64,000 nt of DNA from Candidatus Zixiibacteriota bacterium. Its GTDB lineage: Bacteria; Zixibacteria; MSB-5A5; GN15; JAAZOE01. The notes beneath the pieces were generated by a model. It saw only the letters and a list, made by a program, of their open reading frames with translations, was not told the origin of the DNA and ran no database searches. Positions 55,323-63,597 of this stretch are shown here, in pieces. Where the stretch lies: assembly GCA_036480375.1 (NCBI GenBank), contig JAZGGI010000042.1, positions 62,001 through 126,000 of the forward strand, in the 5' to 3' direction. Position 1 is the stretch's first letter, and each line of letters begins with the position of its first letter. The position numbers and the translations under genes were made by a program.

Positions 55323-56120
55323 ATGATTGATATTTACAAAGAAATCGTCCGCAATCGGGAAGAAGGCCGTCTGTTCGTTGTTGTCACCATCGTCCGCACA
55401 TCCGGCTCCTCCCCCCGGAAAACCGGAGCCAAGATGATTGTCTTCCCCGATGGTTCCATACTCGGAACAATCGGCGGCGGATTGTTTGAAAAACAGGTGA
55501 TCGATGACTGCCTCTCACTCTTGAAGAACTGCAATCGCTATTTATTAAAGAAATACCGCTTTAGCAAAAACGGTCCCGATGCGACCGGTATGCATTGTGG
55601 CGGGGAAGCCGAAGTATATATGGAAGTAAACACTCGTCCCAATAAACTTATAATTTTTGGCGCCGGACATGTCGGCGGAGAACTGGCATCGCTCGCTCGA
55701 AGATTTGAATTTTCAATCACTGTCATCGATAGCCGCCGGGAATTGCTGGATAAACTGGATAGAAACACAAATGTAATTTTGACAGACGAGTATTATTCCG
55801 ACAACTTACCCGACATTGATGATGCTTCGTATGTCGTCATCGTTACCAGTTCACATGAAAGCGATCTGGCGGTATTGAAGAATATCTTGAAACAAAATTT
55901 CGCCTATCTTGGAATGATCGGCTCGAAATCGAAAATTAATAAAGTGTTTACCAAGCTCGAACAGGACGGTTTTACAAAAGAACAAATCGGTAAAATTCAT
56001 TCGCCTATCGGTCTTGATATCGGAGCCGAAGGGCCAGCCGAAATCGCATTGGCCATAATGGCGGAAATAGTAAAAATAAAAAATTCCTGCTCGATAATTT
56101 CAGATGACAAGCAAACATGA
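55323..56120 (+). CDS. XdhC/CoxI-family molybdenum hydroxylase maturation protein
   Basis: 265 residues. The N-terminal CoxI segment is TIVRTSGSSPRKTGAKM with GTIGGGLFEKQV, and a mid-region MHCGGEAEVYME follows. The C-terminal Rossmann domain has LIIFGAGHVGGELASLA near residue 105 and YLGMIGSKSKINKV. XdhC-type proteins bind and sulfurate molybdenum cofactor before insertion. It overlaps yqeB by 17 bp, indicating coupled expression. Confidence 0.9.
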   Translation: MIDIYKEIVRNREEGRLFVVVTIVRTSGSSPRKTGAKMIVFPDGSILGTIGGGLFEKQVIDDCLSLLKNCNRYLLKKYRFSKNGPDATGMHCGGEAEVYMEVNTRPNKLIIFGAGHVGGELASLARRFEFSITVIDSRRELLDKLDRNTNVILTDEYYSDNLPDIDDASYVVIVTSSHESDLAVLKNILKQNFAYLGMIGSKSKINKVFTKLEQDGFTKEQIGKIHSPIGLDIGAEGPAEIALAIMAEIVKIKNSCSIISDDKQT

Positions 56121-56919
56121 TCAAAATTTAATCATCATTCGCGGTGCCGGGGAAATGGCGTCCGGAGTAATAAAAAAACTATTCATGGCCGGTTTTGACA
56201 TTGTCGCGTTTGAAAAACCCTCCCCGACATGCATCAGACGCGAAGTATGTTTCGCCGAAGCCGTATATCAAAAGGAGATTACGGTTGAATGCGTAACGGC
56301 GATATTGGTATCATCGGTAAACGATGCATTATCACAAGTTAAGTCCCGCCGCATTCCAATCTTGATTGATCCCGATGCCGAATGCCTCAAATCGTTCAAT
56401 CCTTTTTTCCTGATAGATGCGCGCATGATGAAATCCAAAAACGATACGAATCTCAGTATGGCTCCGATTGTGATTGGTATGGGTCCCGGATTTACCGCCG
56501 GAGAAAACTGCCTTGCTGCCATTGAGACTAACCGGGGTTTTGATTTGGGTCGAGTCTTGTACGAAGGCTCGACACAAGCTCATACCGGCATACCGGCCAG
56601 CGTTGACGGCATCAGCGATGCCAGGGTACTGCGAGCTTCGGACGACGGCGTTTTTATCTCAAATCATGAAATCACCGACACGGTTCACGTCGGGCAGGAG
56701 ATCGGAAAAGTCGGCAATACCGTGGTTGCCTGTGGTACCAGCGGAATAATCAGGGGTTTGATACAAAACGGTATTGTAGTCAAGCGTGGGCAAAAGATAG
56801 GCGATATCGATCCTCGGGGAATACGCGAATTTTGTTTTCGAATATCCGACAAGGCTAATGCCATCGGCGGCGGGGCGCTCGAAGCTGTTCTGGCGCTTAA
56901 ATCCAAAAACCAAATTTAA
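56104..56919 (+). CDS. yqeB: YqeB-family selenium-dependent molybdenum hydroxylase accessory protein
   Basis: 271 residues. Family blocks present: IIRGAGEMASGVIKKLFMAG at the N-terminus, CIRREVCFAEAVY, GMGPGFTAGENC, DARVLRASDDGVF, GDIDPRGIREFCF and ISDKANAIGGGALEAVL. YqeB (EF2563 type) co-occurs with selenium-dependent molybdenum hydroxylases and with SelD in genomes that use selenium as a labile cofactor. It is therefore a marker for that trait. The partner hydroxylase is not visible here; a xanthine-dehydrogenase-like or 4-hydroxybenzoyl-CoA-reductase-like enzyme elsewhere is a reasonable guess. Confidence 0.87.
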   Translation: MTSKHDQNLIIIRGAGEMASGVIKKLFMAGFDIVAFEKPSPTCIRREVCFAEAVYQKEITVECVTAILVSSVNDALSQVKSRRIPILIDPDAECLKSFNPFFLIDARMMKSKNDTNLSMAPIVIGMGPGFTAGENCLAAIETNRGFDLGRVLYEGSTQAHTGIPASVDGISDARVLRASDDGVFISNHEITDTVHVGQEIGKVGNTVVACGTSGIIRGLIQNGIVVKRGQKIGDIDPRGIREFCFRISDKANAIGGGALEAVLALKSKNQI

Positions 56920-57099
56920 AAGTGTTTTTTCAAATGTAAATCTTTTTTATTCTCTTTGTGACATTTCTCTAAAATTCATCAATAAAGTACGGCCATACCC
57001 CTTGCCAAGTGAGGACATTTCTTATAATTTCATAAGATTATGATGATACTTTGCAATACGCGCGATAATTAAAAAATATATATACAGGAGTGGATAATA

Positions 57100-58308
57100 A
57101 TGAAATCCGACAAAATGATGTTCGGTAATGCCAGGATTCCCTACGGAACCTGGGGGAGCAGCTATTTCCCCGCCTGGCAAACGTCAGCCCTGGCCGAAGT
57201 AAATATCGGTCAGTTTGCCGGTGAAGCCGCCAATCGAATCTTGGGACTAAGGAAAGTCCCCATAAGCGAACTTGAATATCTTGTCATCGGGTCCACAATT
57301 CCCTGGCACTGGAAATTCTGGACGGCCCCGTTGGTATCCAGTTGTATGGGCGTTCGCATCCCTGGATATCATATGGAACAGGCCTGCGCGACCGGTCTCC
57401 AGGCGATCGTGTTGGCCGCGTCGGAAGTTCACGGCGGTTCCCATGATATCGTCGGTGTTTTGACTTTTGATCGTACCAGTGATTCTCCGGTAGGAGTTTT
57501 CCCCGAAAGAAGAACTTATCAAAGAACGGCCGCTCTCAGCGATGTCTGGGATAATTTTGGATTTGATCCGGCAACCGGAAAGGCGATGATCGCCTGCGCC
57601 GGAAAAGCGTCGCGAAAATACAAATGCGACCGCCGCGAAATAGATGAGTTGGCTTTTCATCGCTACCAACAATATTTCGATACAAAAAAATCAGGATTCT
57701 TTGATAATATCCTTGTCTCACTCGAAGTGTTAAATGTCCAGGGCCGATATTTGGGAACTATCGATGACGATTTGGGAGTCAGGCAAGTTACTATGGACAG
57801 CCTGAGAGCTATGTTCGAACTCGATGATGGCGTTACGGCCGGAACCCAAACCCACGCCTCAGATGGCATGGCGACGCTTCTGGTTACGTCACCGGAGAAA
57901 GCCAAAGAACTCAGCCCGCGGCCGGAAATCGATATCAGGTTTGTCGGAAAAATTGAAATCCGCACTCACCCCAGCCTGATGCCCGAATCGCCCGCGCTGG
58001 CGGTGCAAAAACTATTGAAGAAAACGGGACTGACCATGGCCGATATGACCGTCGTCAAAAATCATAATCCCTTTGCCATCAATGATGTCATCTTTTCCAA
58101 GGTTCTCGAATATGACTGGCACAAAATGAACAATACCGGTTGTCCTCTCGTCTGGGGTCATCCCCAGGGACCAACCCTAATGCGGGTCACTATCGAAGCA
58201 CTGGAAGAAGCGGTGATGCTGGGCGGAGGTTATGTGCTTATTTTCGGATGCGCCGCCGGAGATGTCGGTATTGCGGCCATTCTTAAAGTGACGGACGGGG
58301 GTAAATGA
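57100..58308 (+). CDS. Divergent thiolase, partner of the dehydrogenase-hydratase fusion
   Basis: 402 residues. The nucleophilic cysteine is in MEQACATGLQAIVLAA near residue 93. The second site is VKNHNPFAIND, the third GCPLVWGHPQGPTL, and the C-terminal cysteine is in FGCAAGDVG. These depart from classical NEAFA and GHPLGASG motifs, indicating a specialised subfamily. It is coupled to the next gene by a 4-bp overlap, so the two form a beta-oxidation module. Likely substrate is the 3-oxo form of the ring-opened dicarboxylyl-CoA; not proven. Shine-Dalgarno CAGGAG. Confidence 0.82.
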   Translation: MKSDKMMFGNARIPYGTWGSSYFPAWQTSALAEVNIGQFAGEAANRILGLRKVPISELEYLVIGSTIPWHWKFWTAPLVSSCMGVRIPGYHMEQACATGLQAIVLAASEVHGGSHDIVGVLTFDRTSDSPVGVFPERRTYQRTAALSDVWDNFGFDPATGKAMIACAGKASRKYKCDRREIDELAFHRYQQYFDTKKSGFFDNILVSLEVLNVQGRYLGTIDDDLGVRQVTMDSLRAMFELDDGVTAGTQTHASDGMATLLVTSPEKAKELSPRPEIDIRFVGKIEIRTHPSLMPESPALAVQKLLKKTGLTMADMTVVKNHNPFAINDVIFSKVLEYDWHKMNNTGCPLVWGHPQGPTLMRVTIEALEEAVMLGGGYVLIFGCAAGDVGIAAILKVTDGGK

Positions 58309-60395
58309 TTATGAAAGCAATGAGAAAATCTACTCTGGAAACTATGGGGCTCGGTTCGGTTTTGGAAATATTCCAATCCGGAAAACTGCCCGCCCGCGCC
58401 GATGAATTAGTCGATCAGGTATTTGGCAATTCAGGCAATCGCGGAGCGTTGGTCATATCCGGCGCTAACGGTATCGTCGGCGCCGGAAAAACGATGCAGT
58501 TAGGCTCACGATTAATGCCTTATAATATTCCTGTCGCCTGTCTCGATTTCCCTGGAGCTCCCGATGGAATCGGGGTGCAATATCAGGGTCTCAGAGCCGC
58601 CTTTGGGCAGGGGCAGGCCGATCAGATTATGTCGAACGTCATCCGCTTAAATTATGATGGCAAACAATTACCATCTGCTCTTAAAGAAATGAATCCGCGC
58701 TTCTTGCTTGAGGCAATACCGGAAATTCTTGAGATAAAAAAGGCTCACTATCAGGTTTTCCGAAAAGCCTTCCCGGAAATACAAATTCGTTCCGTCACAT
58801 CAGGATTCCCGCAATCAGAACTTGGCGTCGGAATCGCGCATCCGGCCTTCCCCCATCAGATCAACAAAATGTGGGAAATTGTCGAAGACGAAGCTTCGCC
58901 TATCACGAAATTATTCTGGGCCATTGGCATGATTCCCGTGCCGGTCAGCGATAACTGGTCGTTTGTTCTTGATGTTCTCTTCTGCGGCTTGATGCTGGCG
59001 GGACTTAGATATCATCGGGCCTCCAATATGCCATACTGGAAAATCGATAAGTTCGTCAGAAAAATAATGGGTCCTAACCCGTTCCGGGCGCATGACGCTA
59101 TCGGAGCCGCCGGGGCGAATTATCTGACATGGTCATGCCTACATCATCTCAGTAAAAACTACGGCGACCTGTTTGAGCCGACGCCGGAGCTCAATGAGCG
59201 TGCGGTAACCGGCCAGAACTGGTATCCGCTCGACCATTTCCGTCCCGTCGTAAACTGGAAACTCGATGACGCTGAAACTGTAGGGATGCACAATTGGCTA
59301 TTCGGTCCGATGATTCAGATGACGTCGCTCTTGATTCACGAAAACCGTTCCCATTTTTCGCATATCAATGCTATCGGCGAGATTTGCGCCCAGTTCCGCA
59401 AAGGAGTCATGGCGGCTATCCGGGATCTCGGTGCTAAGCGGGCGATTAAAACCGTCGAGGCTTATCATATTCTGCATCCGGAAGCCAAAGGTGATTCATG
59501 GCATCCGGAAGTATTTGATATGATGAATGACTCCGACTGGCAACAGCTTTACGTTAATGCCGAGCATGACGGCACTGTCGGAGTTATCAGCATCAACCGG
59601 GAAAGCTATAACAGCGATGTTGACGCCGAATTAAACCGGGCAATTGACTGGCTGAAGGCGGAGGGGATTGAACGGGTGATTCTCACTGGCGATTTTCATC
59701 TGGCGACACAGATGGTCGGGGCCGATACCAGCGAATTCTACCCGGCTCTGAAAAATCCCGAAAAGGGTTTGGAGATTTCCGCCAATTGGTCCAGGACCGC
59801 TCGGCGTTTCAATAACGAATTCAAAGTTTCGGTTGGTTTCTTAAACGGTAAAAGATGTCTGGGCGGCATGCTGGAGCTTCTGGTTCATTGTCATTATCTG
59901 GTTGCTGACGAAGGCAGCCAGTTTGGAATGCCGGAAGTTACCCTGCCTGTTGTACCGGGCATGGAAGGCTGTCATTGGCCTTTTCGGAAAACCAAATCCG
60001 ATGACTGGCCTAAAATTATGCGGATGCTTTTGACAGGTAAGTTCGTCAAGGCCAAAGATTCCGTTGGCTGGCTGACCGATTATGCCGGCTCAATGGAAGA
60101 TGCCATTAAAACTGCCTGGTCAATCGCTTCCGGCGGCGATCATGGCTTGCCTCTCAGAAAAGCGGAAGAAAAACCGCTTTCCGGAATCCCAAACAATATA
60201 GGTTTGACTGATTCGGGCAATCCGGCCACCGAGGCGGCTCGAAAAGTCATCATGGATTGTATTCGGAACTCCTGTGAGAGTCCTATTAGTGAAGCTTTAG
60301 AAATTCAAGCCAAACATTCGGCTGATTTTATGAGCAGCAAGTATTGTCAAAAAGGAATGATCGGTTCCGAAGCCGTCAAGGTAATGTCAGTCTAA
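58305..60395 (+). CDS. 3-hydroxyacyl-CoA dehydrogenase / enoyl-CoA hydratase fusion (dehydrogenase first)
   Basis: 696 residues. The N-terminal half is a divergent 3-hydroxyacyl-CoA dehydrogenase: ALVISGANGIVGAGKTMQLG replaces the usual GAGxMGxGIA. VTSGFPQSELGVGIAHPAFP then NKMWEIVED follow the family pattern, and the C-terminal helical domain has IMGPNPFRAHDAIG. The C-terminal half (about 420-640) is crotonase-like, with SVGFLNGKRCLGGMLELLVH and FGMPEVTLPVVPGMEG. FadB-type enzymes have the opposite domain order. A weaker start at 58305 (ATG inside the thiolase stop region) or 58311 is possible. It ends with a strong terminator. Confidence 0.82.
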   Translation: MIMKAMRKSTLETMGLGSVLEIFQSGKLPARADELVDQVFGNSGNRGALVISGANGIVGAGKTMQLGSRLMPYNIPVACLDFPGAPDGIGVQYQGLRAAFGQGQADQIMSNVIRLNYDGKQLPSALKEMNPRFLLEAIPEILEIKKAHYQVFRKAFPEIQIRSVTSGFPQSELGVGIAHPAFPHQINKMWEIVEDEASPITKLFWAIGMIPVPVSDNWSFVLDVLFCGLMLAGLRYHRASNMPYWKIDKFVRKIMGPNPFRAHDAIGAAGANYLTWSCLHHLSKNYGDLFEPTPELNERAVTGQNWYPLDHFRPVVNWKLDDAETVGMHNWLFGPMIQMTSLLIHENRSHFSHINAIGEICAQFRKGVMAAIRDLGAKRAIKTVEAYHILHPEAKGDSWHPEVFDMMNDSDWQQLYVNAEHDGTVGVISINRESYNSDVDAELNRAIDWLKAEGIERVILTGDFHLATQMVGADTSEFYPALKNPEKGLEISANWSRTARRFNNEFKVSVGFLNGKRCLGGMLELLVHCHYLVADEGSQFGMPEVTLPVVPGMEGCHWPFRKTKSDDWPKIMRMLLTGKFVKAKDSVGWLTDYAGSMEDAIKTAWSIASGGDHGLPLRKAEEKPLSGIPNNIGLTDSGNPATEAARKVIMDCIRNSCESPISEALEIQAKHSADFMSSKYCQKGMIGSEAVKVMSV

Positions 60396-60422
60396 GTAAT
60401 TAACATAAATATTTAATCGATT

Positions 60423-60454
60423 AAAACCCGCGAGACTTATTTCGCGGGTTTTTT
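60423..60454 (+). terminator. Rho-independent terminator after the fusion gene
   Basis: AAAACCCGCGA pairs with TCGCGGGTTTT around an 8-nt loop, continuing into T. Closes the thiolase-fusion operon. Confidence 0.9.
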
Positions 60455-60635
60455 AATAATCTTTGGGCGAAAATTCAAAAATTATTAAGCAATCCGGCCT
60501 CTATAAACGTCATGATTGTAACAATGGCGAAATTGCCTAATTCAATATGGCATTTAGCATTAATGGGAGGACTTGAGATTTTAGTTTTCAGAAAAATATC
60601 AGGTCAAAAAAATAAACAAGAATTTTGGCCATTTT

Positions 60636-60665
60636 TTGAACCCCGGGCAACTTTTGCCGTATATA
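60636..60665 (+). promoter_or_regulatory. Possible promoter of the third DUF5916 gene
   Basis: TTGAAC and TATATA with an 18-bp spacer, about 113 bp before the start codon. Moderate match only. Confidence 0.4.
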
Positions 60666-60777
60666 GAATACTCTTCTGTCATATCCCTCACAATCTGTCA
60701 AAACCCTCAAACAGAAATTAAAAGGTAGGGCGCCAATTTATGGGGAAATCGGGCAAAAATTTTTAAGGAGCTTTACT

Positions 60778-63225
60778 ATGAAAAGCACGGTAATGAAATC
60801 AGATATCAGGATATTGCAATTTCTAATTTTTTCATTGGCTTTGATTATAATGATATTCTGGGTCAGTTCCGCTCAAGGTTCAACGACCTTTGAGCCGATT
60901 TATCAGCCATCTATGGATATTTTCAAGGTAAAAAGTGAAATTAAAATCGATGGGAATCTCAGCATGCTGGAATGGAATGAGGCCAGCCAGACTATCAACT
61001 TTGTCGAGAATTTTCCCGGTGATAATACCGAGCCGCAGGTGCGGACAAAAGCGTTTATAACCTATGATGACGATAAACTTTATATAGCTTTTTTGTGCTA
61101 TGATACGCCTGACGCCATCAGGGCCACGATGTGTCAGCGCGATCGCTTCGGGAGCGATGATGCCGTCGGGCTTTTAATTGATACTTACGGCACGGCTTCG
61201 TGGGCTTATCAATTTTTTGTTAATCCATACGGAATTCAAAAAGACCTCCTCTGGACCAAAGTCGGAATGCCCGATATCGGTTTTGATTTGATCTGGGAAT
61301 CGGCGGCGCAGATTACCGATTCCGGTTACCAGGTCGAGATCGCTATTCCATTTTCGGGGATGCGCTTCCCCAGCAAGGATATCCAGAGCTGGAAAGTAGA
61401 TTTTCAGCGCAATCGCCCCCGTGGAAGTTATTATCAATATTCCTGGACAGCTTACGATCGCAACGAACAGTGCTTCCCCTGTCAATGGGGCACGGTCGAA
61501 GGCATCAAAGATGTCCGACCGGGGAAAGGCTTTGAAATCCTGCCATCGTTTATAGCCAATCAATCCGGTGAGCTTCCCAGGGGAGATCCTCAAAATCAAT
61601 TTGATGAAGGTCCAATTATGGGCGAGCCGTCGCTGGGCGCCAAATATTCCCTTTCATCCGATGTTACATTTGAAGCTACTCTCAATCCCGATTTTAGTCA
61701 GATTGAAGCCGACGCTGCCCAGATTGATGTTAATTCGACTATGTCTTTATATTATCCTGAACGTCGCCCGTTTTTCCAGGAAGGAAGCGACATCTTTTTG
61801 ACATTATTCAATTCATTTTATACTCGTACCGTCAATGATCCATCTTTTGCGTCCAAACTGACGGGACGAAAAGAAAAACTGCGTTTCGGATTTACATCCG
61901 CAATCGATGAAAACTCACCATATACAATCCCAACGGATGATGAAGATATCATGTTCAATGGCGGTAAGAGCTATATTAATGCCTTCCGCCTTTCACAATC
62001 AATCGGCAGCTCATCACAAATTGGCATTCTTTTGGGCGATCGAAGATTTGATGGCAGTGGATCTAATACCATTGCGGCTTTCGATGGCGATATTCGCCTG
62101 GGTCAGAATTATAGTATTGACGGCCAATATGTTCTTACTCATACCTCGGAACAGGATAATCATAGTAGAACTAAGATTTTTGGATCGGATAGGAGTGAAG
62201 AATTCGTATTAGACAGTACGCGAGTAAATGGTGAAATGACAAGCACTTTTAATGATGGAAAACATACCTTAAAACTTGATGGCGAATCATTTTCAGGACT
62301 TGGATTAATAACTCGTTTCCACCGCCGTGCTCGCCACTGGAATTTCACTGTCGATTATAACCAGGTTGATAAAACATATCGAACCCAGCTGGGGTATGAT
62401 CCATACAACAATTATCGAAATCTGGATATTCGCTCATTCTATGTTATTTATCCGAAAAATAGTAGCTTTCAAAGAATTACACCATTTTTTGCAATGTATA
62501 ATCGCTGGAATTTTGAATCCGAACACAAAATCAGAAATATATACGGAAATATTCAAGCTCAGCTTGATCTCGCTCAAACCAATATTCAAATCGGCGGCTC
62601 TCAATCAGAGAAAGTGTACCAGGGACAGATGTATGAGGATCTTTGGAACGTTAACCTGAACTCCAATAGCCGATTTAGCGATAAATTTGCCTATGGAATG
62701 AATATCAGATATGGACGCGATATCGGTCGTGGATTCGGCGTTAGAGATAATGAATTCCGCTTTAACATGTTTGTAAATATCAAACCGCTGGATCGTCTTA
62801 CCATCGAACCCAGTTTCAATTATCTAAAAGGGACGAATGACGACAGGATTGACACCTACGGAATCGTAAACGACGAATTGACGTTGATACATTCACTTGA
62901 ATCGGGTGCGGAAATTTTCGAGCAGATGATTTTCCGCTCACGTCTTCAGTTGCAGGTCAACAAACAATTGTCATTAAGGCTTGTAACCCAGTTTAATAAA
63001 TTTGAATATCTTGCGGACCCGGCCTCGGGAACTTACCTTGAATTCAAACGCTGGGAAGTTGATCCTTTGATTACCTATCGTTTAGGATCATTTTCGGTCT
63101 TCTATATTGGATCAACGTCGGATGTGAATTATCTCAGCCCGGAGATATCCAATGTTAATGAATCAATTTGGAAATTGAATAATCAGCAATTCTTCATGAA
63201 ATTACAGTACCTGTTCCAGATGTAA
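60778..63225 (+). CDS. DUF5916 outer-membrane protein with N-terminal CBM9-like domain (copy 3)
   Basis: 815 residues; AAGGAG precedes the ATG. A signal peptide ends near SSAQG. The CBM9-like domain (EIKIDGNLSMLEWNEA) is followed by the DUF5916 core LNPDFSQIEADAAQIDVNST with YYPERRPFFQEGSDIF, and a barrel ends in FFMKLQYLFQM. It is a paralogue of the two tandem copies at 2.6-7.6 kb. Position directly after the catabolic island could mean a role in uptake, but the family is generally uncharacterised. Confidence 0.85.
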   Translation: MKSTVMKSDIRILQFLIFSLALIIMIFWVSSAQGSTTFEPIYQPSMDIFKVKSEIKIDGNLSMLEWNEASQTINFVENFPGDNTEPQVRTKAFITYDDDKLYIAFLCYDTPDAIRATMCQRDRFGSDDAVGLLIDTYGTASWAYQFFVNPYGIQKDLLWTKVGMPDIGFDLIWESAAQITDSGYQVEIAIPFSGMRFPSKDIQSWKVDFQRNRPRGSYYQYSWTAYDRNEQCFPCQWGTVEGIKDVRPGKGFEILPSFIANQSGELPRGDPQNQFDEGPIMGEPSLGAKYSLSSDVTFEATLNPDFSQIEADAAQIDVNSTMSLYYPERRPFFQEGSDIFLTLFNSFYTRTVNDPSFASKLTGRKEKLRFGFTSAIDENSPYTIPTDDEDIMFNGGKSYINAFRLSQSIGSSSQIGILLGDRRFDGSGSNTIAAFDGDIRLGQNYSIDGQYVLTHTSEQDNHSRTKIFGSDRSEEFVLDSTRVNGEMTSTFNDGKHTLKLDGESFSGLGLITRFHRRARHWNFTVDYNQVDKTYRTQLGYDPYNNYRNLDIRSFYVIYPKNSSFQRITPFFAMYNRWNFESEHKIRNIYGNIQAQLDLAQTNIQIGGSQSEKVYQGQMYEDLWNVNLNSNSRFSDKFAYGMNIRYGRDIGRGFGVRDNEFRFNMFVNIKPLDRLTIEPSFNYLKGTNDDRIDTYGIVNDELTLIHSLESGAEIFEQMIFRSRLQLQVNKQLSLRLVTQFNKFEYLADPASGTYLEFKRWEVDPLITYRLGSFSVFYIGSTSDVNYLSPEISNVNESIWKLNNQQFFMKLQYLFQM

Positions 63226-63597
63226 TAGATGCAATTATAAGGGGGCTTTCTTCGGGGCTTGTTCTTAACCACAAGCCCTGTTCTCTATTAAAGTATTGCG
63301 CACCTTCTTCTTACCTTATTTTATAATCTCAAATCACAAGTATGCAATAATTTGGAATTTGAACTTAAAAACAATTTTCTGGAATTGCAATTCTTTACCG
63401 CTGCCGAACAGTTGAATAATTTACCCAGTCAATTACCCAAACATATTCCCGCATAGGCAAAACCTATAATATTTCTTTTAAGACAACATAGACCGTCGAT
63501 TTTCTTGGCTCTGAAGTTATTATTTTCTTATTATCAGGCAGAACAGCGGTTAACTCGGTTCCGAAATAAAAATCCAATTAATTTTTTGGAGGAAATC
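63226..63597 (+). other. 372-bp intergenic region with a terminator-like hairpin
   Basis: GGGCTTG (63255-63261) pairs with CAAGCCC (63272-63278) and a weak T-rich tail follows. The remainder is AT-rich with no frame worth calling. Confidence 0.5.

Larger units (their letters stand above)
60396..60777 (+). other. 382-bp intergenic region with terminator and promoter
   Basis: It contains the terminator at 60423-60454 and a possible promoter for the DUF5916 gene (TTGAAC 60636-60641, 18-bp spacer, TATATA 60660-60665). A 69-codon frame at 60512-60721 has no Shine-Dalgarno, and the promoter lies in it; I do not call it a gene. Confidence 0.6.

Noticed and set aside
60512-60721. A 69-codon frame between the fusion gene and the third DUF5916 gene
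   Set aside because: No Shine-Dalgarno, low-complexity composition, and it overlaps a possible promoter.
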